Assembly: GCA_020746105.1 (NCBI GenBank)
Contig: CM036620.1
Span: forward strand, 25,938,604-26,002,603
Length of the DNA stretch: 64,000 bases
Origin: Trogon surrucura
Taxonomy: Eukaryota; Chordata; Aves; Trogoniformes; Trogonidae
Direction of reading: 5' to 3'
The notes beneath the pieces were generated by a model. It was not told where the DNA came from. It made no database searches and worked only from the letters and a program-made list of their open reading frames with translations. Position 1 is the first letter of the stretch, and each line of letters starts with the position of its first letter. A program made the translations under genes and the position numbers. Positions 12,521 to 25,800 of the stretch are shown here, piece by piece.

Positions 12521-14576
12521 TAAGAAAGGATCAGTAAACACAGCTCATGGTGAACTTGAAAATTAACTCTTTCAGCTCACAGCTCAAGCCCCACAGCCTC
12601 ACACGCAGCCCTGATTCTTCTGCTGCAGTTCTCCAAAAGCCCCACGCTGGAAACACACAACAGACTTGTGCAGATCTACGTTTCCCATGGTCTTGTGAAG
12701 GATGACCACTTTGCTCTTCCTAAAGTCACCAGCGTAGTTTTAAAAATCGTGCTGAGAAATTCACTTAGTAACATAATTTAAATTTTAAAGGGTTCCTCAA
12801 AGAAAAAGGTGGACTTCTTACTGTGCTTGAGGTATGTCAGAAAACATAGATCATTTTCCACACCATACCAGAGAGCTTTTAAGACAGTGAGTCCCTGAGT
12901 AGAATTCCAGTTGTTGAAAGAAATCAGCTAAAATTTTAGTTTTGTAGGAAGTAAGCTTGGCTCATGTGTCCTTGTCCCCTTCTCTCTCTCCCTCCCTCTT
13001 ATACAGTGGAAGAATAACCTCTTTTCTTTCAAGCTCTTGGGGTAGGATGCCTCCAGGAGTAAGCAACTTACGGAGAAAGGAGATAGGAAGGCTCAGCAGC
13101 AGTAACTAACTACAAATCTATTTTCTTGGGGAATCCAGAGTCTGTAAGAGCATTCCAGATACTTCTCAATTTGCATCAATGCAGTTTGAGCTGTCACTAA
13201 AGGCACTGTAGTGTCCTTGAGGGGAGTCTGCCTTTAGCACTTTACATAATTCAAAATTGCACCTCCCCTCAATTTATGGGTTTGCAGCTGTGTCATAAAG
13301 AGGAATTAGTCAGCACTTGTGTATCTGCTGTATCTTTTCCAGCTATCAGAGGAAAGACACTGAGTAATGACATTTTCAACTGTACCTCAGCCGAAGAGTG
13401 ATCTGATGCCTTCCGAAGGAGGCAGCGCTAGCATGTTTTATACAAACTTCTAATCGCAGCTTAACCCTACTTCGTGGTTTCCTAAAGGTCATAAAAACCA
13501 AATGAACAATCAAATGCAAAACCCAAAGAAGGCAACTGGCTGGAGTTCGGGGTTTTTTTTGCAGGGGGGGTGTGTGTGTGATTTGTTTGGTCTTTTTGTG
13601 GTTTCATTTTTTCCATTTATTTCCCTGAAATATAATTTCTTGTAGGAAATGTTTACCTCTCCACTACGCATATACTCATTTTACAGTTACACTGACAGCT
13701 ACTAAAAGTATGATATAGAATGATAAACTTAGCTTGTAGAGCTATAAACACTCAATAGAAGAAGGTTGGGTGAGCCCTCAGTTATCCCAGCATAAACTCA
13801 GTGCTGTTCTGTTGTTTTTGCTGGATTTGAGTGCCACAGCTGGAATTAAACATTGCTCCCTGCTTTTGTGCTGTTTTCTCTTTATTGCATTTGAAATAGA
13901 AAGGAAAGTGCACTTGACAAAGCATGTAATTAAGTAGCAGCTTCATTGTATTGATTCAAATGGGGGGAAAAAAACCCATTTCAAAACTTTTTCACTGTCA
14001 ACATTGTTCAACAATTGTGTAAATAAAAATGAGAACATGGATGTCATAAGCTTGGATAAAAGCACCAGGTAGTGTAACTTGATTTAAATTAATCTCACAA
14101 CTGATGTCACATGATACACAATTACATTTCCGTATCCATCTTGAGAACTGCAAAACAAAGGCAAAATACTTCAACAACAGCAACGTGTGAAATATGACAG
14201 TTTTGAAAGCAAATTTACTTGCAGCTCCAAACTCCTCTTATTCTGCAAGTGCTTGCTGGATCTTTATTCAATGGCTTTATTGTCTTGGGATCAGAAAGCG
14301 AGGGATTCAGCTCTACAATGCAGTTTGTCACCCTCTGGATAAAGGAGCTGTGAACCAAAGGAGCAGGGCAAGCTTGCATTTAGCACGACGTGCTCTGAAG
14401 AGCGGAGCACATGGTGGCAGGGCTTGATAAGCCCTGAAATACCAACCAGTCGCATCAGTTAACTTGGTGAGACCTCTGCATACCTGTGGGGTGTGAAAAG
14501 GCCCTGGTGCTCATCATTCTGCATCAGGATTGAGTTCATCTTATCAAATGGGCCTTTGAGTGTATTGTGCAGTAAT
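12521..14576. other. Unannotated non-coding DNA, possible conserved blocks
   Basis: No exon or transposon recognised. There is a G-run and (TG)n tract at about 13563-13579. Stretches near 13240-13330, 13850-13950 and 14020-14150 look like non-repetitive regulatory-type sequence (for example TTTATTGC, GTAATTAAG and TGATTTAAATTAATC motifs), but not strongly enough for separate calls. Confidence 0.45.
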
Positions 14577-14712
14577 TTACCAACTGAAAAAATCATAACG
14601 ATTTTCCACTTCATTTACTTTAACAGTAGCTACGTAATGTCAATAGTTTTAAACATTTAATTAGACACACCACGTGTTTTATGCTCTACTAATTACATAA
14701 AATTGTGCTCCG
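14577..14712. promoter_or_regulatory. Candidate regulatory element
   Basis: An AT-rich block with repeated homeodomain cores (TTTAATTAGAC, CTAATTACATAAA) and a CACGTG E-box at the centre of 'ccacgtgtt'. It sits directly beside a small CpG-rich patch. The call is by motif content only, with no conservation data. Confidence 0.25.
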
Positions 14713-14769
14713 TAATTTTCTTCCCATTGAAACAAACCTTAAGCAGCTGTTAAAACACTAATTGGGTGA

Positions 14770-14900
14770 ATGCTTCCACACCGCACGTTTGACTCGGCGC
14801 CAAGCGCGTTCCTCCCGACGCTGAGCGGGGTTTTTCCAGTGTCCATGATGGAACCATAAACGCACGTCAATCTCTGCCGTGCCACAGCGACAAGAGCCAA
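14770..14900. other. Small CpG-rich patch
   Basis: About 130 bases with a clear local excess of CpG (roughly eight or nine in the first 60 bases, including 'actcggcgccaagcgcg') inside DNA where CpG is otherwise rare. It is too short for a classical CpG island and has no TATA box or recognisable exon. It could mark an unmethylated enhancer, a remnant of a GC-rich repeat, or a chance cluster. Confidence 0.5.
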
Positions 14901-17824
14901 CTCCAAACATTTGCTTTGGACCTCACTTTTGAAAACTAACATATTATATAAAATGCAACAGTTCGCAAAGATGTTTAATTATACCAGGCTCTTAATTTTC
15001 TCTGCTTCCATTTTTACCTCCAAAGAGCAGCTAAATTTGACACAGCTCGTGTCACTTACAATCACCTATGAAATCAGCTCTTTTTACTACATCAGAGCTG
15101 CTTCACAAATGTTATCTTGCTGTATGGGCACATGGAATCACCCACTGAAACACAGTTCTGAGACTGGCATGGATAAGGCCCTTAGCACTGGGATATTTTA
15201 CAGATGTTATGTTTCTATAACGTTCGAAACAAGTACATGAACCACAGTTATCTGCATATGGTGGCATGGGGTGGGAAACCTGTTTTTTTCCTCCCAGTTT
15301 TACATGAAAAGAGAATTCAGAAAGTTTTCATTTGCTCTTGATATCCTTGCAAAAGGGCACCGCTGACAAGCTTTTGGTTAACCCAAATGGCAGTCTGAAT
15401 TAAGTCAGTACCTCTGAATCTCTCAATTGGCTTCATATGGAGTTTTAACCCAGGATAGAACTTCATTAAATTCAGGTTCTCTTAATTAGAGACTAAGCCT
15501 GTACAGCTGCAGGCCTAATCCTGGCTCTCCTACGAGGACAGAGGCCTAGCAGAGGGGTCCAGATTGCCAATAATTGGAATTGCCAGACACAATCCCTACC
15601 TCAGCAGTCCCCCAAGCCTGCATACACTTCCCTGAGCTGGGATTTTGGTCCTGACCACATCCTGACGATTCCAGACTCTCCTTCAGGATTTGTGAGCCAG
15701 GTTCCTAGAAGAAGAAAGTGCCCACACTGGCCATCTCAGAGACACATCGTTACACTAATTCTCCATCTAGTCTTTGAATTGAGACCCTAGTGGAGTGTAC
15801 CTAAGTGGTCTAAAATTCAGAAGAAAACAGGTTTTTTTCTCTGTTTCTGACATATTTTGACAAATTTCTAAACATTATTACCTGTGTATGAGTGCTGCTC
15901 TAGACCAACAAAAGTATGCCTGGCGTGTTGCAAAAGATAGATGTCTTTGTCTCATACTTTTACTTAATTTCAAGTCTTTCCAAATTATGTTAACTATACT
16001 TTTTTTTTTTTTTTACAATCTTTGTCAGTGATTGGTGGATCCAACTGACAGTAGACCTTCTAAAATACATTACATGTGCAGACTTTCTTCTTGTATATAT
16101 TCCACGCAGAACAATTCATTAACTACTGTTCACAAAATAATTATAAATTCACCTTAAAGCCTGCTTATAAACCAACACAGTAGCATTCATCGAAACGGAT
16201 TCTCAATTTACAATCCCTTGTTTGTGTGAAGCATTAACTCTGAGAGAAAAATGAACCACACTGCTATCCACTGAAATATGAAGCCTGCCAACACTTGTAT
16301 GACTCTTTGCAAAACACTTTTGGAAAAGAGGGACATATCCCAGATTCTTTTTCTAGTACACCAGGTGTATTGCTGAATGTTTTTACTTTTTAACTTGCAT
16401 GTTCTGAAGGTAGATACATCACTAAAAAGGGCACAATTTTAATCCACGTACCACATTACTGAAAGCTGTAAGAGTACATCTGCTTTAAAAAAACCTCCTA
16501 AAATATACAAGACGCATTCCCACAGTTCACATTGACATCATGTACCTCTACAAAGGGAACAAACATTTTCTTCAACCAAACAAACAGAAAAAACCCTAAA
16601 CATATTTGCTGTCTGGATATAAATTGAGACAGATTTCCTTCTTCTGCTGTGTTATGTTGACAAAATCCTCCAGCAACAGAAACCATACACAACCAAGAAA
16701 CATTTTGTGGGTAAAGGAGAGCATTTTGCCAGTTCCCAGTTTAGCCCTTTTCAGCCCATTTTCAGAGGCAGCAATATGCCTGCACAAAGTAAGCAAAGGA
16801 AGGTATAAGCCGAGGCAGCGTTAATGAGCCAAATGATTTTGCTTCAGACAGTTCCTTTGCCTAAGAGAGAGTACAAATTCCTATCAACAAATTATACTGA
16901 GATGTAAGACAAGAACAAATGGAAGCTGTATTAAATGTATCTGTGGATATAATTTCAAATACTATTCCTTCACAAACAGGCCTATAACATCTTTACTAGT
17001 AATTAAGATGTCACTGATTCTCACCGTTAAACACTTGAGTCTCAACACACACAGCTGCCTTTCTGACCTCTTCATTTTACAAATGAAAACAGCAAATCTA
17101 GTACTTATTTTTCCACCTTGCAGGACAAAATATCCCCACTCACAGGCTAAAACTCTAGCAGGCTGATCTAGGAAAATGTCATCTGAACAAACTGATTAGG
17201 GCCCAAGCACTGTTACTGCACGACAAAGAGTTAATGGTAGACCTTTTTGTGATGTTACAGATGAAAATGTGAGTCCTCTTTTCATAAATAAGTCAGGCAG
17301 TCTCATACATGTGGAAGGGAGGAATTCATCTACATCACATTTCTGATAAATACTTAAATGAGAGGGGTATGGACACTTCCCATGGATTTTGAAATTTAAA
17401 TTAGTACATAGCCCCTGTGTTTTCTCCCGCTTTTGTGTGGACTTGTTTAATGTACTGTAAGGCTGTTACACGAGGGATACTGTGTAAGTCTAAGTTTAAA
17501 ATAAAAAAAACAATTAAAAAAAAGACTATTAGATATGACCTCTTTAATATTCAACACTACAGAAGAGTTATATACTCACAGTAATATATAACAGCCAAGG
17601 TAGCACAAGGATTGTCTAATTTTTGCATGCATAAAAAGCTGTGAAGAATCACTCACTTTAGTGTTCTTCCAGAAGACAATAATGGAAATTACACTAGTGT
17701 TGAATAGTTACACTGTACACACAGTGCTCTCTTCTGTAGCCAGTCCCTAAGCAAGCTGATGGACCATAACTCACAACAAGACTCTGGCACTTCTTTCCAA
17801 CATTCTCACTGCACACCATATGAA
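14901..17824. other. Unannotated non-coding DNA
   Basis: No gene recognised. There is a poly-T run at 16000-16014. The slightly GC-richer stretch at 15500-15740 was inspected as a possible repeat or exon, but it matches nothing I recognise and has stops in all frames. Confidence 0.55.
16000..16014. repeat. Poly-T tract (15 nt)
   Basis: Uninterrupted T-run. The minus strand would read as a poly-A tail, but no retroposon body is visible to its right. Confidence 0.85.
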
Positions 17825-17887
17825 GATGTGCTTTACATGGGGTTAGATGACTTCACAAGGTTTCTTCCAACTGAACAACTCTATAAA
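17825..17887 (+). mobile_element. CR1 LINE 3' terminus, degenerate
   Basis: The stretch 'ggggttagatgacttcacaa' followed by 'ggtttcttccaactgaacaactctataaa' matches, with many changes, the sense-strand CR1 end (…ggactagatgatctttaaggtcccttccaacc…attctatga). Orientation is therefore plus. Only about 60 bp can be aligned by eye; some of the 80 bp upstream may also belong. It is an old copy without coding sequence. Confidence 0.6.
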
Positions 17888-20344
17888 GTCTGCAGAACAC
17901 CAATAATCACATCAGGTGGCCATAACCTCAATATCTTTCACACACAAATAATTTCTTAATTCTTCCTTTCAACTGCAGAAGACTGATGCACCCACCCACC
18001 TTAGCCCAAAAAACCTCAATGATTTCCTTTTTGTGCACAATGTGCAGCACAATTGGGGGATACATAGTAATTTTCCTTTTCCAGCTTCCATATTTACTTC
18101 ACGGAAACTTCCTTGATCGGTCACCTTCATGTTCTTAGAAATGTGTTCGTTTCAATAAAAATGACTTACTATTTTATGGAAGTTTAAGGCAAATGACCCA
18201 AATCCTATAAATCATGATTTTTTTTTTTTCTCATAGAATCCTAAGTTGCTTTTTTTTCTCAGTAGCAGAGAAAGCATCTCACTATAAACAGTTACATTTT
18301 TGCCCACACTAAAATTTCTGTATTAAAAATACACTAAATGAGGGACAGATGTTTAAAACAGTGGACCTACAATGAAGTATTAAATATTGCTGGCACAGTG
18401 AGTCCTTTGGTACAGTTTAGTCTCTTTTTGCAATAGGCATGTTTTCACAGCTGCAAAAGCACCAGAAATTACTGTCTTTGCTCCAATATTAATATAGAAA
18501 TCAATGAAAAAATATAGCAGACTGCTGAACAGATCAGACTATTGTTCATACATTCTATTATTAAAATAATTTGCTTTTCTAAATTAACATCAAACTCAAA
18601 TGTTTTGAAGTTGTTCAAGAGGAATAGGGATACTGGAGAGTACGTGAGTTATCTATGTGAAAACAAACAATCTCACTTTTGTAAAAAGGAATTTACAAGC
18701 CTCATTAAGAAATTAAACCTGCTACCTAATTTTATGCTCAGTGACGAAGTCTGATGCAGCAGCACAGAAAAGATGGAGGATCTCCTGTGAAGTCACTCCA
18801 GTTGTGCCGAGTACACAGTGCTGGGATTAAAGCCCCTTTTCCACAGGCACAGGTAGATGTCTTAGAGCTACAGGAGCAAGAAGAGAGACAGAGCAAAAAG
18901 GTAACACATAACAGCACAATGATAATACTAAAATCTGAAAACTTTGATTTAGGCACTGCAGGGGCAAACTTCGCAAATTTATAACCATGGTAGGATCTGC
19001 TCACCATTGTACGTAAATCTGATGCTCCCACAGATGGAAGGGAAGAGCACATGGCATGAACAATTCATTTTGGATCCTCTGCTACATTAAAGGTTTAATT
19101 TCTGTATCCCAACCTGATGGCTCCGAGCTCCAAAAATCGAACATCACAACGTTCTTTCTATTGGTCAACTTTTGTCTCAGCCTGTTCTCCATTTACCTGA
19201 GCACTAAGGAAGCTGTGAGGGTCATAATCCTGATGAAGTGATGCCTACTAAAGTTCGCAGCCCATCTGGAATAATAATAGGTATGAGGTGTTTGCAGCTC
19301 AATTTGTTTTAGTGAGTCCTCCTTCAAATATCAGTTAGGAACATTAATTCGTGTGACACGAGACTCTCTAACTACTCAAAGCAATAAGGAGAGGAAATTT
19401 TACAAAAATCTGCATATACATGAAGTGCAAAGGACTAGCTAGGCCTTTGAGGGAACTGGGAAATAAAAGAATCACTTGAATGTGTAGGCATCTAATAGTC
19501 TTTGCTCCTGATGGGGAAGGGATGGGCTGCTGAGGAGAAACAAAGCTTGATTAAAGCACCCGAAGTCCAGAAACACTGTTGTAAAAGCTGGAAGAAAAAC
19601 TAGAAGAAAGTCTAGTGCAAGACAGAATATGGGCAAGGACTCGGCATGTTGGCCAGCCTGATTGGCGGGCAGGATGCTAGCATATACGGTAATAGAAACA
19701 AAAGCTCACAAGGCTTACAGCCCAACGGCACAGCTCCTACTCTCTGAACAAATTCCTTGGACTGGAGACACTTTTTTGGAAGGGGTTTGTATGGCACAAA
19801 TATTTTTACTCTCTCCCTGAAGCCCCAAAAAAACAAACCCAAGAAACCCACACACATACACATAAAAACCGAACTGAAGACGTTGACGACCGAAGTGAAA
19901 CATGATTCTCATCCTCTGGAAAGTCCCTTGTTAACTGTCCTGAGTAGGTCTTTGTTGAGTTGGTCCTACCCGACTGTGAACCCAAAGAACGGAGCTCAAA
20001 CCTCGTGACACAGCTAAGTAATTCTTGCCTTGAAGGGATGCCCACTGCAGTGCTAGGAGTCCCTGGGCACAGAGAGGACTGCTTGCAGTGGCAAGACCTG
20101 CTTTTGCTGGCACCAGTGCTCACAGTCAGACCCAAACCTCTACAAGCATTGCTCTCATGGTGGTCATGTCCCACACGGAGACCCACCAACCTCAGCATAC
20201 TTCCCCCAGGCATGGGGTCCCAGCTGTGCATACCTGGGGACGCAGGGGCACAGAACGGCAACACTGCCACGGTGGCCAGCACAGCCCAGCATACAAGGAA
20301 ACAAAAAGAGCCCTCACCCTTCTGGTCAGACAAAAAAAACCGCA

Positions 20345-20382
20345 GGGGCTGTAAAAGACGGGGAGGAAGGGGGAAGGGGGGA
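20345..20382 (+). repeat. G-rich tract, possible G-quadruplex
   Basis: Four runs of four to six G lie within about 38 bases, separated by loops of about 11, 5 and 2 bases. The first loop is long for a stable quadruplex. No promoter or exon is recognisable next to it. Confidence 0.5.
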
Positions 20383-21525
20383 GTAAAAACAATCTCTGAG
20401 TAGAAAAACAGGATAAATTCATTGAATAAATTATTTACTGGAATTATTCACTTAGCTTCAATTACAATCTATCCATTCTATCCACCATCTACATTAAATT
20501 ATAATAAATTCTTCTATTATAACTTGGCTTCATGCCTGCTGATTTACAATAGCTTATTTATTCAGAAAACAAAAGTCTGATGCTGTGCAACCTTGCACAG
20601 GATTTAGATGTGCACACCTGGCCATCCCCAAAAGACAGTTTTTTTAGAAACTAATTCCTTTTCTAAAGCAGAGACAGAAGAGCGAGTGTATTCTATTTAA
20701 GCTGCTACCAGATATTTCAAACAGCATTAAAAAAGCCCCAAGATATCAGAATAATCTTAAAACAAAAATATCCTGCTGCTTTCCTGAAGAGTTTGGCATA
20801 TATCCTGTACTGAGTATCCAAACCAGTTCTGAGAATATATACACCCTCTCCATCCTTTAGCCCTCAGGTCTCTTTACTGAGTGTATGTTTTAGGGCTCTT
20901 CTGAATTAGAAGTATCTTGTTCTACTTTCACTTTGACATTCACAAAGGATTGCACTAGAAAATTAATTACACTAGGACACAGAAAAAGGCTAAAACCATG
21001 AAGGTTGCTTTTTTACATAATATAAATACGTTTGGTTTCCACAGCAATGCCAAACAATTATTTGTTAGGAAACCCAGTGTGCACAGGGAAGAAATGAGCA
21101 CAGGTTCAAACCAAAAGGTCTAGTTATGTTGAGAGAAGAGCACAGGAGGTCTGCAATTAAGTCAAGGGTTTGCAAATGTGAGAACACCGCTCACTTTCCT
21201 CCCCTCATCCCCATGTTCCTGCAGCACCTATGCCTATAACTTGAACTGATCAGCCTGATGCTGTATTTTTAATTCTATATACACTGTAATTTTCGTATCT
21301 TCCTTGACTTCAGCACAGCATGTATCATATTACGGAGGAAAAGCAGAAATAAATAAGGAAAAAGATGAGCAAAATTGACTCGACATTTTAACTGCAGTCT
21401 ATGAACCAACACTACAAAGCAAGAGATAACCAAGGCCTTACAGATGTAATTGTAAAAGTTAAACCAGCTGGGTAGAGGGGTGGTTGTGCTCTGAATGGGA
21501 TAGATTTAGTTTGTCCATGGCCTTG

Positions 21526-21551
21526 AAAAAAAAAGAAAAAAGAAAAAAAAA
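21526..21551. repeat. A-rich low-complexity tract
   Basis: A-runs interrupted by single G (A9-G-A6-G-A9 pattern). No retroposon body is adjacent. Confidence 0.85.
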
Positions 21552-22414
21552 GACAACATGGAAAATACACAGAAAAACTCCATTGTAAATTCATATACAT
21601 GTTTCAAGAACCGGAAAACACCTTGGATGCAGGCACCTGAGATCCTTAATAACAGAAGAACCCACATTTTCAAATCTGCATCTCAGAAAACCCACTAGAC
21701 TTAATAACAGAAAGAGTTTCTCCCTCACTCCTTACAGGGCTAGGATGGGGCTTTATTTTGTTAGTATCAACATGTTTTTCAATGCTATAAACTGCTTTTG
21801 TAATCCTGAAAACACACTAGCACTACTTCCACGTAGTTTGCTGATGTCTACTACTATTAAAGGGTGAGCATATACTTCAAAACTGTAATTCACTTAGCTG
21901 GTTACCAGAGCCAGTATTATGTGAATAAGCTTGATATATCTCTGTTCCTAACCTATCAGAAAACAATTTATGGAATCTAATAAATTAAGAATGAATTGTC
22001 TCCAGCAACCGTATATTTCACAATAAATGTATGGTCTTTGATCACAACTGTCTGTGCTATGTTCTAATTAATTTTTATACAGAACTTTGCTATTGCCTCT
22101 TGAATAGATCTTATACACAAGACTAATCAGCTAGCATTTTCAGCTGTGCCTTTGTGTTTTCACCTTCCAATCAAGTTAAAAATTCACAGAATTCTAGTAT
22201 TTATGGCAGAGCATTTTACATATGTGCCATTTCAGTTTATGGAAGCAAAGACCCATACCTCTCCTTTGCTTTCTTGACCCCAACAGGAACACAATAGAGA
22301 CAAATACATCCAAATAGCCTAAGGACTTGCCTCTAGACTAGGTGACCATGGAAATGAATCCCTGTCTAGCTTTCACTTACACAGGGAAAAGTATTGAAAC
22401 TACTCAGCCACTGT

Positions 22415-22454
22415 GTAACCCCTCCACAATCTTCGTAACCCCTCCACAATCTTC
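22415..22454. repeat. Exact 20-bp tandem duplication
   Basis: The unit 'gtaacccctccacaatcttc' occurs twice, back to back, with no mismatch. The identity suggests a recent local duplication, an individual-specific variant, or an assembly artefact. It does not lie in a recognised gene. Confidence 0.95.
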
Positions 22455-23057
22455 TGAGACAGGAATAGAGTGATTTGATATTGCTATTTGAGACCGCAGG
22501 GGAGCTGGCATGGAGTACCATTTCGGCCCTGTTTCTGCTGGGGTGCTCTAACTTCCCACACGTGAGTGTATCTTCCAGGAACCTGGAAAAAACACCTATG
22601 AGTGCCACACAAAACAAAATCTCTAATTCAGACTGGATGGTCTATGCGTACGTTATTTGACGCATCTGATGTGCAGATTCTGGCATCAGATTTAGGGAAA
22701 GAAAATAAAGGTGGGGTCGAAAGCATTAGTCTGGGGAGAAAAGTAAGGGAGGAATGAGCACATTTGCCACTGATACTATTTACCTCCTGCTTTGCCATGG
22801 GAACTAGATTCTGTTCACTTGCTGGACTAATATGTAATTAAAAATTCTAATTGATTAGACAGAAAAAGAACTCTTCCTCTGTCTTTACACATTGTATTAA
22901 AAATATGTACATAGGTCTAAGGCACTTTGCATGTTTTGGAGAGCACCATCATTGTCCTTGCTTACAAGTAATAAATTATTCCTCTCCACCTACCATTAAT
23001 CTCTGAAGTGCAGTACAAATAAGCATTTAAGCTATGAAATATGCTGTTAGTGTAATT

Positions 23058-23093
23058 TATATATGTGTGTATATATAGGTATACATGTGTATT
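23058..23093. repeat. TA/TG-rich imperfect microsatellite
   Basis: Alternating purine-pyrimidine sequence of TA and TG steps with a few interruptions; this composition is prone to length variation. Confidence 0.7.
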
Positions 23094-25699
23094 TTGAAAA
23101 GCAAAAAATAATGCTTGAGGAAATGGAAAAAAGAATCCCATAAATTCCAATGAATTCCCAGTGAGAAAGAGAACAGCATATTTAGCCTCAGCATCAGGCA
23201 CTGCTGCACAAACAAAAAAATTCTTGTTGCATGCCTTGTGGTCTAGAGACACCAGTAAAGCTGACAGAATATCCATTTAAGAAAAGGTCAGAAAAGGGTC
23301 TCTCTAGAGCTGCTTAAGTATATAAGGAACCTGCCTTGGGATAGGGTCGTAGGTCAGCTGACTCTCGGAGATCTCTGAGCATTTTTCTGTGACTCTGTAA
23401 GAATCAGGGTTATGATGATTTTAAAAACGTTCTTTGCTCTGTGAAGGAAATCTAATGAGACATTCTTACGCTTTGACACTGTCTTCCTATAGACTGATAT
23501 TACAATGAATAAGTAGGAATATCCAGAAACTAACAAACCTTTTGGATTGTAGGATGGGGAACTGTTTTGCACATACAAACCATACAAGACCTTTTATGTT
23601 AAATACTCAAAAGTTAAAATAAGTTCTGTAATACAGACAGGAAGTCAGTGCAATGGGAACCAAATGGGAGTAATGGGACCCAGGTGGTTGGAATGGGTAC
23701 AAAAAACCACATAGATGGCCATGTATGGCACAAATCGAAGCCTGGAGATGATTATAACTGGAACCTTCCAAAAGAAAGAATGGCTGTAAACGTTAACTGC
23801 ATCAATGCAAACATCTTGGTACCTTACCACTGAGGAACGGGTGGGGAGGGAGGAGCGTGTAATTTACTTAGCTAATACAACCTGATGTGTTCATGCTGAA
23901 ACTACACCATATTAAGGAATATATTGGCACAGGGCATCAGATGCATATCAATTTAATTCTTGATTAGGATGAGACCTGAGCATAACAGAAGTGGTTCTTC
24001 CCCCAAATTGAAATGCAGTTTATTTTGAGTCAAGGAACATACAGAACAGACAGCCACACTGCTTCAAAAGTCACAGCACAAAATTGTCAGTTTAGTTAAG
24101 CAGAACCAGAGGAAGGCCATTATTCAGTACATAAGCTAGCAGGACAAATACACTTATGCTTTACTAATATAATATAGTTTGGGTCACTGAAACACCTTCA
24201 TTTACTTACCTACCTCTCTATTCCAAGGCAGAGGATTAACATCCCTGTACAAAAAAAAAGGTCATGTACCAAGCACATCTAACTGATGACCAAAGCTCTC
24301 TTGGATGAAAAATAAATACCTTTAAGAGGTTTTTCACTAAGAGAAAGAATATCCATAGCACAGTACAAAATGGTAACAACTAGCCTCAGAGAAAGAAGCA
24401 AAAAGGACTTCTGGCACTAGATATTCAAGGTTAATACCTGAAAGAACACAGGAACTGTGAGCTCTGAATAGCCTCACTGACAGCAGGAGATACACTGACA
24501 TGAAAGTACGAGCCCATGCCCAAGACTTTGAAGTTTTGTATTTTATAAGGGTGTCCAGCAAAACATGCGACACAAGGACAGTGTACTGGTTTTAGTACCC
24601 TTCCAGTGCTGCAGAAAGACTGAGAAAGAGCACACCATTTTTCTTCCTGTATTTAATAAAGCAGTAGGGCTTGCTTGGCCCTTCTGGGATTATCCTGTGA
24701 TAGCTGAAGTCTGCTTTTGAGTGCGTTTTTTTTAGGAGGAGGGAGTAATTTTTTGACAGAAGAGGGAAGGAGAGAAAGAAGACATTACTGCTGTATATCA
24801 TGGTCCAGTCTGAAATCTTTAGAAACACTTTTTAAGTATATGTCCATGTTGTACACTGATGAAATATCATTCTGGCATCAGCAAACTATTATAGCTACCC
24901 TATCAAAGAGTAATGAACCAAAATCCAAAAGTATTAAGTCTCAAGTGATGAGGAATTTTTTACTTATTCAAGTCCATACTGTCAAAAGAAAGAAATATTA
25001 TTTTCTCCTACTTAGATGACACATCACCTCAAGAACAAAAAGATTTGAAGTACATATTATTAACAATGTATGGTTTGGAGAGTTGCTGTTTTCTATTGTA
25101 GGGCCATTCATTTGCATATATTTCATTTGATTGGGTTTTTTGTTTGTTTGTTTTTATTTTAATGAGAACCAAAGCCTTTGTGGCATATAGCATAAAAATA
25201 AATAAAAAAACTCATAAAGGAACAGTGAGGAAGCAATCAGAAATTTGTAAAATCATACAAAGGTGAATAGGCAAGGAACCAAGAGCTCTGGATGTTAAAA
25301 GTAAATTGAAGAAAAAGATAGTAATAGAGAAGACCAAAACCCAGAGCCAACACCATCACGTTGACCTATAATCTAAGTGCAGACAATGTAGAGGACATAT
25401 TTGTTTCTTTCTTTCATCTTTTTTCTTCTTTTTTAAAATCTTTTCAGTAGAAGGTTAAATATATGAAATGACAAACTTCTGCGAAACAGAAGAACAGAAA
25501 ACATGAAGTGAACTCATAAAGCACAAAATACATCAACACTGAGGATAAATAACATCCATATAAGTTTGGTGCCAGCAACCCTCGATACATTTGCTGATGG
25601 TGAACAGCCTGAAAGAAGTGGCTGGCCTTTACTGGAGTAAGAATAGATCTAAGTAAATCCCTCGTGAAAAAGAAATGAAAAACATCTGCTGAGGACACA

Positions 25700-25800
25700 A
25701 ATGGTTTGTTGGCTGACGTCAGCCACGGGAAAGCTTCCAGTGTATCAGCTCTAGGTTTGCCAGCAGGTGTTGCTGCAATTATTCAGAACAATTAGAGGTG
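25700..25800. promoter_or_regulatory. Candidate regulatory element with full CRE palindrome
   Basis: Positions 25711-25724 (ggctgacgtcagcc) form a perfect 14-bp palindrome centred on TGACGTCA, the full cAMP-response element bound by CREB/ATF dimers. It contains a CpG, unusual in this window. Within the next 75 bases are a CAGGTG E-box and 'attattcagaacaattag', which has SOX-like (AACAAT) and homeodomain-like cores. No TSS-proximal features are evident, so an enhancer is more likely than a promoter. Confidence 0.35.

Larger units (their letters stand above)
17888..25699. other. Unannotated AT-rich non-coding DNA
   Basis: Nearly 8 kb without a recognised gene. Listed separately are a G-rich tract (20345-20382), an A-rich tract (21526-21551), a 20-bp tandem duplication (22415-22454) and a TA/TG-rich tract (23058-23093). 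At about 19.8-20.4 kb open frames of 147 codons (plus) and 175 codons (minus) overlap. This is a local GC-richer, stop-poor patch and neither frame resembles a known protein. Confidence 0.55.

Noticed and set aside
19806-20333. Longest open frame (175 codons, minus) with a hydrophobic N-terminal part resembling a signal peptide
   Set aside because: At this base composition, about 128,000 codons read in six frames are expected to give a longest chance frame near this length. A 147-codon frame overlaps it on the other strand, and no domain is recognisable.
23376-23395. 'tctgtgactctgtaag', similar to a CR1 terminus
   Set aside because: Only a short match; the upstream sequence is not convincingly CR1.
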